Source: ZC4RG35 sp040878345
GTDB taxonomy: Bacteria; Actinomycetota; Acidimicrobiia; Spongiisociales; ZC4RG35
Reading direction: 5' to 3'
DNA: 64,000 bases
Assembly: GCA_040878345.1 (NCBI GenBank)
Contig: JBBDML010000024.1
Coordinates: forward strand, 1 to 64,000
The notes below the pieces were generated by a model that made no database searches, was not told the DNA's origin, and worked only from the letters and a program-made list of their open reading frames with translations. Below are positions 17,159-25,631 of this stretch, piece after piece. Both the position numbers and the translations under genes were made by a program. Each line of letters begins with the position of its first letter. Position 1 is the first letter of the stretch.

Positions 17159-17485
17159 TCACCCCAGTCCTGTTCCTCCCGGGTGAAGCTCTTGGGGGAT
17201 CTCGTCACCCGCCTCCTCATCGCTGTCTCCTTTCACTCGAGAAGTGACCCCCACCTGGACGACCGGGTGGAACACGGTGACATCGGAGGCGCCGGGGGTG
17301 ACGATCTCGACGACCCTCTCCCCGGACGCGTCAGCGTCGAATGCCCAGCCTTGGACGAGTAACGCTACCTTGCCCGGAGCCTCGAGGACGGAGAGGCTGG
17401 TGATACCGAAACGGCCGAGCTGGCGCAGGGCCTCAGCCTCTGCCCAAACCCCTGCCTCTTCGGTCACCACCAAGAGCATCGACAT
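17159..17485 (-). CDS. Uncharacterised 108-residue protein
   Basis: A soluble, mostly beta/alpha small protein (MSMLLVVTEEAGVWAEAEALRQLGRFGITSLSVLE...) with an acidic tail. GAGGGGGAAGG precedes the ATG. A truncated relative of its N terminus exists at 14891. It is first in the leftward cluster that includes the small secreted protein and the membrane protein. It is not recognised as any family. Confidence 0.55.
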   Translation of the reverse strand: MSMLLVVTEEAGVWAEAEALRQLGRFGITSLSVLEAPGKVALLVQGWAFDADASGERVVEIVTPGASDVTVFHPVVQVGVTSRVKGDSDEEAGDEIPQELHPGGTGLG

Positions 17486-17555
17486 GTCTGTGCCTTCCCC
17501 CTCGCTTCCACCGCGAGGTCTCAGAAGGGACTTATGTCAGAGTTTCCGCCGAGGA

Positions 17556-20291
17556 TCATCGGGGAGCTCCCTCATTGGTGTCATGGTCCCAGGCACGTGC
17601 CAGCTCGATCCGATTTCGGGAGCCTGTCTTGGCAAGGATGTTCGACACATGGCGTTCGATCGTCTTTCGTGACAGAAAGAGGGCTTCGGCGATCTCGGGG
17701 TTGGTTGCGCCGGAGGCCACCAGTGCGGCGATCTCCTGCTCACGCTCGGTGAGGGCTGCCCGGTCCGTGGCACCCTTTCTCCGCCAGGTGCGCACACCAA
17801 GCTGTCTGAGTCCTTTCTCGGCAATCTCCTGAACGGTGACGGCTCCGATCGACGCGGCCGCCTCCGCCAGTGCTCTGTAGGCTTCGGCTGCTTCCGAACG
17901 ACGACCTTCCCGGGCCCACACCCTGGCGAGATCGAGCCTGGCCCACATCTCTCCGACACGCATTCCCAACGCTTCGTAGCCTGCGACCGCCAGCTTCAAG
18001 TCTGTGTCCTCGTGTGATAGGAGGGCATGGGCGTGGTCCAGGCTGGCTTGGAGGTAGGGATCAACTTCGACATCGGCCCGGCGATATCGCTCGATCCACT
18101 GTTCGGCTCGTGCTCTGTCGCCCGATCTGGCAGCTATCAGAATCCCCTCGACGAGAACATCGGTCATGCAGCGCTTGCAGTCGGCGATGAGGGCGTCTTG
18201 GTAGGCCGCGTCGATCTCCGCCAGCGCATGAGTCGGATCACCTGTGCCGATCCGACTCAGGTGCCGTCCGATCAGCTCATGGAGTGCGAGACGCCAATGA
18301 GGATCCTCCTCCACCCGGACACCGGCCTGCAATCTCTCCAGGCCGGCATGCCAGTCCTCGGTCAGAAGCTCGACGTTGTGGAATTGCCGAGCAGTGAACC
18401 TCTGGTATCGCGTCAGTCCCAGACGATCCGCAATGTGACGGCCTTCCGCCGCCACCTCTTTTGCCTTCTCGAGTCTGCCCAACTCGAAGAGGACAGCGGC
18501 ATACCAGGGAGCGCTTCGTGCGGCCACTGAAAGAAGGGCTGTGCGATTGGACTCGGTCCAGACGGTGTCGAAAACAGACGCTGCCTCCCGGATCCGGCCC
18601 AGGTGTCTCATCGTTATTCCAACGTTCGTCAAGGCGACGAGCCTGTCCCGGGCGGTCGGCGCGACCTGGACCATAGCCTCGGCGACCGACGCGGCCTTGG
18701 TGGGATTCTTGTGCATCATGTATGCGTCGTGGAGAGCCTGGAGTGCGTTCAACCTCACCCTCATGACGTGCTCGTCCTGGATGACACCGGAGTCTGAACC
18801 GAGCGCGGTGTTGGCGAGAGAGACAGATTCCTCTGCAAGACGTCGGCCCTCTTCGGCGGCGTGCTCGTGGAACATGCAGAGCCCGGCGGCAACAGCGAGG
18901 CTCTCCACGACCACTGCCGGATCAGTAGGTTTCGTCTGTTTCGCCAGCTCCACCCATTGCCGAGCATCCACCGTCCGATCCAGATCCAATGCCGCGGCTG
19001 CTGCCCCGATGGCTGCGCGTGCCCGGGTGTTCGAGTCGGAGCTCTGATGGAAGACGATCGACCACCTGTCCAGGGCAAGCTCGGCGACTCCCATGTCGGA
19101 AGCCAGAGCCGCCACCGCCACCAGTAGATCGTCTGACCTCTTCGCTTCCTCTGTATCCGCTACACGGACGATCGTGGCCAACCCATCATCCCCAAGAAGG
19201 AAACGACCGTCAGATCGGGTCAGCTCGAGGGCGTGGGAGATGGCTGGGAGACCCGCAGCCATACGGTGTTCGATCGTCTCCAAGCGCCTTTCTCGAGAGG
19301 GTTCCTCGCTGCTCTCGAGCCACGTGACGATGCGACGGTGTGCCTCGACATACGCAGAGTCCGTGAGGTCCTGAACCACCGCTTCTCTGATGAGATCGTG
19401 GATTACCTGAAACCTCGAGCCGGTTCGTCGCACCAGACCTCGACTGTCCAGTTCATCTACCACGTCCTTGACTCTGTCCTGGCCCCATGACTGGATTGAC
19501 GCCAGCTCGGCGACATCGACGGGCCGCCCGATCACTGCGAGGGACGCGAGGAGACCCGCGGCGTCGTCGCTGGCACCATGCAGACGCGCCTCCAGAACCG
19601 ACCCGAGCGCTTCGGCCTCAGGGTTCACGGTGAGGGCGATCATCCAGTAAGGAACTCCTCGAGAGCGCTCCCAGATGGCTCGCGCCCTACCGGTGTCGAC
19701 GGAGCGTGCGAGACCTTGTATCAGCCGGATCCCGTCTTCTTCACCTAGCCCGCCAATCTCTCGGACCTCGGTTTTGATGTCTGCACGTTGCGTCGCATCG
19801 ATGAACGCAGAAGCAGTTGGACCCGGACGAGTTGCCGCGACGACTCGTAGATCCTCCTCGTAGCTACGAGCCGCATTCATCAGGAAGTGGACAAGACCCG
19901 CCGAGACGTCGTCGAGCCACTGGAGGTCGTCGATAACGAGAGTGGCCTTGGTGCGGGTCAGTCGTCGACGCACCGATTCGTATATCTGGACTGGCGATTG
20001 TGCTCCCGTTCCTGAAATCAATTGAGAGACGATGCCCTCCTGATCACGAAGCTCGAAGAGGTCCCGAAGCATTTCGCTAGTTGCTGCCAGCGCCACGCTT
20101 TGCAGGGCTTCCTGCGCATTGAGGCGAAATTTGACTCCGTGGGCGGTGGCGTAGGCGTGGTTGATTAGAGCCGTTTTCCCGGTGCCAGGCTCGCCGCGCA
20201 GCAGGAGTGCTCGCGGCCCCGCTTCGACTGGGTCTGGACTCAAGAACCGCTCGAGAAGCGCCATCTCGTCGTGGCGCCCGACCAGATCCAT
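17556..20291 (-). CDS. Large AAA-TPR-LuxR transcriptional regulator
   Basis: A 911-residue LAL/MalT-like regulator. An N-terminal AAA ATPase has Walker A GEPGTGKT (33-40) and Walker B LVIDDLQWLDD. A long helical repeat region of TPR type follows (about 400-830). The C terminus is a LuxR helix-turn-helix, LTEREQEIAALVASGATNPEIAEALFLSRKTIERHVSNIL (about 850-890). Such proteins sense a small ligand or partner and activate nearby promoters. The adjacent 17485-16197 cluster lies downstream on the same strand, about 70 bp away, and is a plausible target. Confidence 0.92.
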   Translation of the reverse strand: MDLVGRHDEMALLERFLSPDPVEAGPRALLLRGEPGTGKTALINHAYATAHGVKFRLNAQEALQSVALAATSEMLRDLFELRDQEGIVSQLISGTGAQSPVQIYESVRRRLTRTKATLVIDDLQWLDDVSAGLVHFLMNAARSYEEDLRVVAATRPGPTASAFIDATQRADIKTEVREIGGLGEEDGIRLIQGLARSVDTGRARAIWERSRGVPYWMIALTVNPEAEALGSVLEARLHGASDDAAGLLASLAVIGRPVDVAELASIQSWGQDRVKDVVDELDSRGLVRRTGSRFQVIHDLIREAVVQDLTDSAYVEAHRRIVTWLESSEEPSRERRLETIEHRMAAGLPAISHALELTRSDGRFLLGDDGLATIVRVADTEEAKRSDDLLVAVAALASDMGVAELALDRWSIVFHQSSDSNTRARAAIGAAAAALDLDRTVDARQWVELAKQTKPTDPAVVVESLAVAAGLCMFHEHAAEEGRRLAEESVSLANTALGSDSGVIQDEHVMRVRLNALQALHDAYMMHKNPTKAASVAEAMVQVAPTARDRLVALTNVGITMRHLGRIREAASVFDTVWTESNRTALLSVAARSAPWYAAVLFELGRLEKAKEVAAEGRHIADRLGLTRYQRFTARQFHNVELLTEDWHAGLERLQAGVRVEEDPHWRLALHELIGRHLSRIGTGDPTHALAEIDAAYQDALIADCKRCMTDVLVEGILIAARSGDRARAEQWIERYRRADVEVDPYLQASLDHAHALLSHEDTDLKLAVAGYEALGMRVGEMWARLDLARVWAREGRRSEAAEAYRALAEAAASIGAVTVQEIAEKGLRQLGVRTWRRKGATDRAALTEREQEIAALVASGATNPEIAEALFLSRKTIERHVSNILAKTGSRNRIELARAWDHDTNEGAPR

Positions 20292-20456
20292 TCTGGCCTA
20301 CACGGTACCGGAGCAGCCGTCGAGCAGGGAAGCGCCCAAGATCGCAGTGCGGAAGGTCGGCTCCTCTGAAGGTCGACGTCGTGGTCGACGTAGAGAGGCG
20401 CTCGTGCTGAGAGTCTGGAGAAGACAACACGAGGGCGGTCCAGACCACAAGGCCTT

Positions 20457-20571
20457 GCGCCCGTAGCTCAATTGGACAGAGCGTCTGACTACGGAGTGTC
20501 TGCCACTGAACGCTGTGCGGATCAGGGAAAACCCTGGTCAGCGACGAGCATAAACCTCGGAATCAGACGCT
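20457..20571 (+). repeat. 115-bp tRNA-Arg 5'-half unit, copy D
   Basis: The tRNA-Arg 5' half carries one change (GGACAG for GGATAG), then the conserved tail ending in TCAGACGCT (20563-20571). The promoter-like leader seen in A, B and C is not conserved here. The tail contains a clean CAGGG-AAAA-CCCTG hairpin. It is the closest 5'-half unit to the intact tRNA, 1.9 kb away. Confidence 0.9.
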
Positions 20572-20699
20572 GTTGGATCGACGGCGACGACTAGCCGGAC
20601 GCTCACCCAACTGGCGGGTGTCCGTTAGATCCTTGGCGAACCGAGTTCGATGATCTGGATAGCGGGGAACATGTCCAGAGGCAGGTCTCCCCGGCGTTG

Positions 20700-20910
20700 A
20701 GCAACGAACCGCTGCTCGTACTCGCCGACGAGCCGACGGGAAATCTCGGACAGCGCCGCCACCTTGGACGTCCTCCAGCTGTTCGAGAGCCTGCACGTGT
20801 TCGGGCACGCGCTGGTCATCGTCACTCACGACTCGCGGATCACGGCCAACGCAGACTGGCTGATCTCGATGCGCGACGGCGCGTTTTTGAAGGTGAACGC
20901 ATCACGGTGA
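20700..20910 (+). pseudogene. C-terminal remnant of a LolD/MacB-type ABC ATPase
   Basis: It reads ALSNEPLLVLADEPTGNL (Walker B and D-loop) in one frame. After a one-base shift near 20748 it reads DSAATLDVLQLFESLHVFGHALVIVTHDSRITANADWLISMRDG, including the switch His. The Walker A half and signature motif are absent upstream. It is a dead fragment of a lipoprotein-release or MacB-like exporter ATPase between unit D and the cysteine-synthase-like gene. Confidence 0.8.
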
Positions 20911-20956
20911 TCGAACAGTTCTGAGGAGTAGCGTTAGGGCGTCTCTCGAGGAGGAC

Positions 20957-21898
20957 GTAACGCCCGTTCATCCCACGGTCCTGAACGCCATCGGCTCCAC
21001 TCCCCTCGTCGAGCTTCGCAGGGTCGTCCCCGCGGGGTCAGCCCGCGTGCTCGCCAAGCTGGAGTGGGCCAACCCGACCGGCAGCATGAAGGACCGGATG
21101 GCGGTGGCCGCCATCGAGGCGGCGGCCATGGACGGCCGGCTCCCGCCCAGCGGCACTGTGGTGGAGTACACGGCCGGGACCACGGGCATCTCCCTTGCCC
21201 TCGTCTGCGCTGCCCTCGGCTACGGGCTGGAAGTGGTCTTTTCCGACGCCTTCAGCGACGAGAAGCGTCGCACCATGGCCGCCTTCGGAGCCGGCATCAC
21301 CGACGTGCCCAGTGACCAGGGGCGGATCACGGAGGCGCTCATCAAGGAGATGATCCGGGTGTCTGAGAAGATGGCCGAGCGGCCCGGCCACTGGTGGTGC
21401 GACCAGCTCAACAACCGGGACGCCACAAAGGGATACCTGCCGCTGGGAGAGGAGATCTGGGAACAGACGGCCGGGGAGGTCAACGCTTTCGTGCATGCGG
21501 TCGCCACCGCCCACTCGATCCATGGGATCACTCGGTCCCTGTGGGCCCACGACGAACAGGTGCAGATTGTTGCGGTGGAGCCGGCCGAATCGGCGGTGCT
21601 CTCGGGACAGCCGACCGGTTCCCATCGGATCGAGGGGATCGGGATCGGGTTCGTCCCGCCCCTATGGGAGCGCGACATGGTCAACGAGATCCAGACGGTC
21701 ACTACGGCGGACGCCTGGGCGATGGCCCGCCGTCTGGCGGCGGAGGAAGGGATCTTCGCCGGAGCATCCTCGGGTGCCAACGTCGTGGCGGCATTACGGC
21801 TCGCCGAGCGGCTGGGAGCCGGCGCCACGGTGGTCACCATCATCGTCGACTCCGGGCTCCGCTACCTCAGCACGGAGCTCTATGGCGGTACCCGCTGA
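20957..21898 (+). CDS. Cysteine-synthase-like PLP protein with altered phosphate loop
   Basis: About 313 residues of the CysK/cystathionine-beta-synthase fold. NAIGSTPLVELRRV lies at the N terminus, the PLP lysine is in NPTGSMKDR, the substrate loop is EYTAGTTGIS, and the C-terminal part contains GIFAGASSGAN. The phosphate-binding loop, normally GTGGT/S, reads VATAHS, so all three glycines are lost and PLP binding is doubtful. No ATG, GTG or TTG precedes the conserved N terminus. A GAGGAGG lies at 20948-20954, just before GTA ACG, so the start codon may have mutated; 20957 is a nominal start. The GTG at 21047 is inside the fold. It may be decaying. Confidence 0.65.
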   Translation, partial: VTPVHPTVLNAIGSTPLVELRRVVPAGSARVLAKLEWANPTGSMKDRMAVAAIEAAAMDGRLPPSGTVVEYTAGTTGISLALVCAALGYGLEVVFSDAFSDEKRRTMAAFGAGITDVPSDQGRITEALIKEMIRVSEKMAERPGHWWCDQLNNRDATKGYLPLGEEIWEQTAGEVNAFVHAVATAHSIHGITRSLWAHDEQVQIVAVEPAESAVLSGQPTGSHRIEGIGIGFVPPLWERDMVNEIQTVTTADAWAMARRLAAEEGIFAGASSGANVVAALRLAERLGAGATVVTIIVDSGLRYLSTELYGGTR

Positions 21899-22339
21899 GG
21901 AAGTAGTCAGTGAACGAGGGAGCCCTACACCGTTTTCGTCGGTCCGGGAGAGCCGGGGCCAGGTGACACTGAGGGCGCGAGATATCTCGTTGAACGTCCT
22001 CTGCAAAATGTCGGGGCTTTTCCCATGGACATGTTTGGCTGGCTCTCGTCGGCCGCGACCTTCCTTCTACCTCAGAAGTGCCATTGGACATCTCATAGCT
22101 CGGGACCTCCCCCTTTTCGGGAAGTTGACCGGTAGGTGGGTCGTCTCGAGAATGTCGTGATGTCGCGGCGACTAGGCGACGTCCGCTGGTGGAGCTCCCA
22201 TGACGGGAGGAGGTGGCGGAGGTCGCCTACTACCATGCCCTGCTGCGGCGCTCAGCAGTCAGACGGCTGAATCACCGCTGTGCTTCGAGGGTCGAGGTGG
22301 CCCAACCGATAAAAACCCTTGTGGCACTTGACAATTCTT
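21899..22339. other. Spacer with degenerate unit end
   Basis: There is no credible gene. Near 22268-22282 the string GAATCACCGCTGT resembles the right end of the 115-bp unit with a two-base gap. The leader of the intact tRNA (CCCTTGTGGCACTTGACAATTCTT region) resembles the leaders of units A and C. Confidence 0.4.
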
Positions 22340-22413
22340 GCGCCCGTAGCTCAATTGGATAGAGCGTCTGACTACGGATCAGGAGGTTGGGTGTTCGAGT
22401 CGCCCCGGGCGCG
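22340..22413 (+). tRNA. tRNA-Arg(ACG), intact
   Basis: A 74-nt gene with full cloverleaf: acceptor GCGCCCG/CGGGCGC, D stem GCTC/GAGC, anticodon stem TCTGA/TCAGG, loop CTACGGA with anticodon ACG, five-base variable loop, T stem GGGTG/CGCCC with TTCGAGT loop, discriminator G. CCA is not encoded. It is the only complete copy among eight related sequences in the window. Four 5' halves lie upstream and three 3' halves downstream, so it is the apparent integration target, cut in the anticodon loop. Confidence 0.97.
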
Positions 22414-22496
22414 CCGCCGAAGTCCTTGTAGTAGCAGGGGATTTCACGTGTCCCGTGCTCGTTGAAGGGTGCGAGCACGGCGACCTTTGGGAGCCA
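22372..22496 (+). other. Left attachment junction: tRNA 3' half plus arm repeat
   Basis: The 42-nt 3' half of the intact tRNA (22372-22413) is followed 117 bp after its CTACGGA by a GGGAGCCA arm repeat (22489-22496). Downstream junctions have a pair of such repeats at +115 and +128. Only one survives here. Read as the attL-like end of the first downstream cassette (inference). Confidence 0.65.
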
Positions 22497-22713
22497 TTCG
22501 CCCGATCGGACCTTCGGGCGATCATCCTGGCAACTGACACGCACAATATGTGCCTGTTTGAGATGTGGGTGGCTGTGGGACCTGTGTTCCGTAGCTTGTT
22601 GGGGGTCGATATGTGTTGAAACGAAAGCGCACCGGGTTGGGGAAGACTTGGACACGCAAGATCGATCGACCGAACCGACACCATCAGGGCAGTGCTCCCC
22701 GGAGTAGCGCCGT

Positions 22714-23283
22714 GTGCCGAAGGTATATTGCCTGGTGCGGACCGGAGCTGAAACTCGAATTGCCGGAAGCGTCGCCATCCTCGCTGGGGTGATGTTTGTC
22801 GTCGGCGAGGCGTTGAGCAGAATCATGCCGGACACCGACGATGTGGCGTGCGTATCAGGAGCCGCCTACCTCGTCAACCTCATCGATCTCCTGAAATACG
22901 GGTTGACGGGCCTTGCCGTGCTGCTCCTTGCCCGGATCTGCGGAGACCAGCTGTCAAGAGCAGGGCGCATCGTGGGGCGAGTTGCCGCGGCGGGATTCAT
23001 CCTGGCCGGAGTGGCCAACGGGATCGAACATTGCGCCCACCTGGAACCCCTGGGAGCCCTCTACGTGTCCGGGCTGCTGATCGGGCTCATAGGGACAGTG
23101 GCCTTCGGCGTGTTTCTGGCCAAGTCCCAAGCCGTTCCCACTTGGGTGGGTTGGGTCATCTCGGGAGGAGTGCTGGGCTTCATGCTCTCAGCCGAGCAGG
23201 GTGGAGCAATCTTGGCAGGGATCGCTTGGATCGCCGTCGGAATTCGACTCATGACTCTCCGTTCCCCCACACCAGTGGGCTAG
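22714..23283 (+). CDS. Six-helix membrane protein
   Basis: A 189-residue integral membrane protein with about six transmembrane helices (IAGSVAILAGVMFVVGEAL; LVNLIDLLKYGLTGLAVLLLA; VGRVAAAGFILAGVANGIEHCAHL; GLLIGLIGTVAFGVFLA; WVGWVISGGVLGFML; GAILAGIAWIAVGIRL). It resembles DUF4386-type proteins only in general layout. Start is GTG at 22714, with a second GTG at 22735 equally possible; there is no clear ribosome binding site. It is the only gene of the first downstream cassette. Confidence 0.65.
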   Translation: MPKVYCLVRTGAETRIAGSVAILAGVMFVVGEALSRIMPDTDDVACVSGAAYLVNLIDLLKYGLTGLAVLLLARICGDQLSRAGRIVGRVAAAGFILAGVANGIEHCAHLEPLGALYVSGLLIGLIGTVAFGVFLAKSQAVPTWVGWVISGGVLGFMLSAEQGGAILAGIAWIAVGIRLMTLRSPTPVG

Positions 23284-23449
23284 CCAGGAAACCTGCCACC
23301 GGAAGCCCGATACGCCCACGGACCGTATTCGCTCGACGACCCGCCCATAGCCGGCCATCCTGCGAGTACCGCCAGGCGTTCGCGCCATATGTGGGTCGCT
23401 CTGCGGAAGCCAGTGTGTCTGCTGCCGCATCGCTGGCAGCCCCCGGGCT

Positions 23450-23711
23450 GGGAGCCAAGTTGGGAGCCATTCGCGGTCGATGACGCTGGACGGCCGTTGA
23501 CACGGATGGAATCGAAACCACTCGGCAAGGGGCCGAATGCACTCTTGTGAACGCCCACGGACGCCGCTTGGCCATCTACGGATCAGGAGGTTGGGTGTTC
23601 GAGTCGCCCCGGGCGCGCTATGCGAAACCCGTGCTTAGGCTGGGGTTTCGGCGCGGCGGGGGTCCACGGCTCAGGTCGATGTGGCGCCGTGGGAGCGATC
23701 CTCGGGAGCCA
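23450..23711 (+). other. Compound attachment junction between cassettes 1 and 2
   Basis: A left arm of two direct GGGAGCCA repeats 12 bp apart (23450-23457, 23462-23469) lies 114 bp before the CTACGGA of a tRNA 3' half (23576). GGGAGCGA (23691) and GGGAGCCA (23704) lie 115 and 128 bp after it. Both arms together with the core are what a tandem integration of two related elements would leave. The same spacing recurs at the 26.7-kb junction. Confidence 0.8.
23576..23617 (+). repeat. tRNA-Arg 3'-half fragment, copy F
   Basis: These 42 nt are identical to the intact tRNA from CTACGGA in the anticodon loop to the discriminator. No 5' half precedes it; upstream is the cassette arm. It is a typical displaced attachment-site duplicate. 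Confidence 0.95.
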
Positions 23712-23804
23712 TTCTTCATCCATGATGATGGCGCTGGGCGAGCCCAAGTCCTTGCCCAAGGGCTTTGACATGAGTCAGGGCACGTCGACCTTCTGACGCC
23801 CTCC

Positions 23805-24134
23805 TTAGGCGGAGGCTTCACGCCCTGACGCAGCGCGGGGATGACGTCGGATACGGCGGACTTCGTCTCCTTCGGTTAGCTGGGTTTGGTAGAGGTCCCA
23901 CCGCGTCTGGCCGTTCATCCAGAACCCGCTGGAGGTGCCGAAGTATCTGGCGAGTCTGAGAGCTGTGCTCGGTGTGATCCCGCGCCGCTGGTTCACGATT
24001 TCGTTTACACGCTGATAAGGCACGCCAATGGCGTCAGCGAGCTCACGTTGCGTCAGGCAGAGCGGCTTGAGGAACTCCTCGAGCAGCATCTCTCCCGGAT
24101 GGGTTGGCTGCCTGTGAGTTGGAATGCGGTTCAT
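23805..24134 (-). CDS. higA: HigA-type antitoxin
   Basis: A 109-residue XRE-family antitoxin of the HigA/VapI group. THPGEMLLEEFLKPLCLTQRELADAIGVPYQRVNEIVNQRRGITPSTALRLARYFGTSSGFWMN (about residues 11-75) covers the helix-turn-helix and the family's HPGE start. A basic tail follows. It lies eight bases after the higB stop on the same strand, the usual toxin-first order. A decayed second copy of its C-terminal coding region is at 26939-27067 in the next cassette. Confidence 0.92.
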   Translation of the reverse strand: MNRIPTHRQPTHPGEMLLEEFLKPLCLTQRELADAIGVPYQRVNEIVNQRRGITPSTALRLARYFGTSSGFWMNGQTRWDLYQTQLTEGDEVRRIRRHPRAASGREASA

Positions 24135-24142
24135 CGTTCACC

Positions 24143-24445
24143 TCAGTGGTAGTCGACTACCTCCACGTCGACCGGACCCGTTTCCGTCCATCGGAAGCAG
24201 ATCCGATACTGGTCATTGATCCGGATGCTGTGCTGACCTTGACGGTCTCCGCGGAGAGCCTCGAGGCGATTGCCGGGTGGCACTCGCAGGTCGTCCAGGA
24301 TCTCGGCTTGGTCGAGCGCATCGAGTCTTCTCGTAGCCACTCTCCAGAGAGGGTGGGGTAGCCGCTGTCGAGCAGCCTTCGTGTTGCGACCATTGAACAG
24401 GTCTTCGGTTGCTGGATCACGGAAGCTCCGGATCCACGATAACAC
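24143..24445 (-). CDS. higB: HigB-type RelE-superfamily toxin
   Basis: A 100-residue HigB/host-killing toxin, a ribosome-dependent mRNA interferase by family. IRSFRDPATEDLFNGR opens the protein, and LEALRGDRQGQHSIRINDQYRICFRW is the conserved core, with the C-terminal VEVVDYH carrying the catalytic-type His. The start is GTG at 24445. Directly upstream are GATAGCA/TGCTATC inverted repeats that look like the HigA operator. It is paired with higA eight bases downstream. Confidence 0.92.
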   Translation of the reverse strand: MLSWIRSFRDPATEDLFNGRNTKAARQRLPHPLWRVATRRLDALDQAEILDDLRVPPGNRLEALRGDRQGQHSIRINDQYRICFRWTETGPVDVEVVDYH

Positions 24446-24467
24446 GATAGCACGGCTATCATGCTAT
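24446..24467 (-). promoter_or_regulatory. Putative HigA operator
   Basis: GATAGCA...TGCTATC (24446-24452 and 24461-24467) forms a seven-base inverted repeat around a second GGCTATC, immediately before the higB start. The position and symmetry fit autorepression by HigA (inference). Confidence 0.6.
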
Positions 24468-24488
24468 CACCACAGCGACACTCGTTGG

Positions 24489-25631
24489 TCAGCCGCCCAG
24501 AGAGGCCAACCCCTCGAGGATGAGCCTGGTGTGGCTGTAGGTCTCCGGGTCCGCGTCGGGGAGGTTGATCGGCACCTCGTGATCGCCGTTGGCCGCCGGT
24601 CCTTGCCAGCTCTGGAAGATCACATGCTGCGGGCGTCCGATCGCTTCGACCCTCCTCACCCACTCCATTGTCGACTGGTAGTACGCCTGATCGGTGCCTG
24701 CCTGGGTCCAGTTCGAAGTGAGGATCACCCCGAACACGATGTCCCGGTCCTCGACGAACCGTTGCATGGTGGCCAGGTCGGCGGCGACGTCATGTCCCTC
24801 GACCCGGACCCTCTCCATGTCGACGTCGAGATGGAAGAAGGCGGGCACGACGCCGTTGTGCTGCAGCGCCGTGATCCACTCCTGTAGCTCAGCAACCGAG
24901 TAGTGGGGGTACGGTTCGATGTCGCCGACGATGATCGTCGGATGAGCGGTGTGGAGAGCGGCCACGAACGCCGCTGTCTCGGCCGCTGCCTCCGCCGGGG
25001 TGTAGTCACACGAGCCCGTCATCGGCTTGACTCCGCCGTGGAGCAATGGCTCGTCCATGGCCACGATGCGCACCGCTCCACCGCTCCGCGCCACGTTGTC
25101 GATGACCACACCGGCGTCATGCTCGAAGGTGGCGTCGCCTCGGCAGCCACCCTCGTAAACCGCGCCGACCTCGATGGCGATGGGCTTCCCCCATTCCCCG
25201 AGCAGGCTGAATGCGTCGGCGTCGGCCAGAACCCCCAGCGAGATGTCACCACAGATCTCGCACGGATCGGGGAACAGGTTGGCCGAGTAGAACTTGAAGA
25301 CGTTTACCTCTGCCCTGGCCGTTGCCCACGCCTCGGGCTCGGAGAAGAGCTCGACGAAGTCGGTGGAGGCCATGTTTGGCGCGAACCACACCAGCGGCTC
25401 GGTCAGGTCCAGCGGTGGAGCCGTGGTGGTGGTCGCCGCCAGGGTGGTCGAGGTGACGGAGGTCGGCGGGAGCGTCGTCGTTGTGACCGGAGGACGAATG
25501 GTGGTCGTCGGCCCAGGTTGGGCGGTCGTCGACGTTCCCCCTGTGCCCGAGGCCGTACACGCGGCGAACAGCATGAGCGCCAACACCGGACATTGCCATC
25601 GTCTCCAGCTCCAGGGCTCGATGGCACCCAT
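24489..25631 (-). CDS. Secreted lipoprotein, TIM-barrel-like domain
   Basis: A 380-residue lipoprotein. The signal peptide ends in FAAC (Cys25). A Thr/Pro-rich linker follows (about 27-72), then a domain of about 300 residues that looks like a glycoside-hydrolase-type barrel: WFAPNMASTDFVELF, VNVFKFYSANLF, GKPIAIEVGA, VRIVAMDEPLL, TIIVGDIEPYPHY, FFHLDVDMER, HVIFQSWQGP. Acidic residues at strand ends (MDEP, DIEP) would suit catalysis. I know no precise family. It is the second unit of cassette 2 and has the same threonine-rich style as the PhnD lipoprotein linker. Confidence 0.7.
   Translation of the reverse strand: MGAIEPWSWRRWQCPVLALMLFAACTASGTGGTSTTAQPGPTTTIRPPVTTTTLPPTSVTSTTLAATTTTAPPLDLTEPLVWFAPNMASTDFVELFSEPEAWATARAEVNVFKFYSANLFPDPCEICGDISLGVLADADAFSLLGEWGKPIAIEVGAVYEGGCRGDATFEHDAGVVIDNVARSGGAVRIVAMDEPLLHGGVKPMTGSCDYTPAEAAAETAAFVAALHTAHPTIIVGDIEPYPHYSVAELQEWITALQHNGVVPAFFHLDVDMERVRVEGHDVAADLATMQRFVEDRDIVFGVILTSNWTQAGTDQAYYQSTMEWVRRVEAIGRPQHVIFQSWQGPAANGDHEVPINLPDADPETYSHTRLILEGLASLGG

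Noticed and set aside
1359..20571. Units A-D as integron attC sites
   Set aside because: They fold with complementary ends and separate gene groups, but the attC core GTTRRRY/RYYYAAC is absent and no integron integrase is seen.
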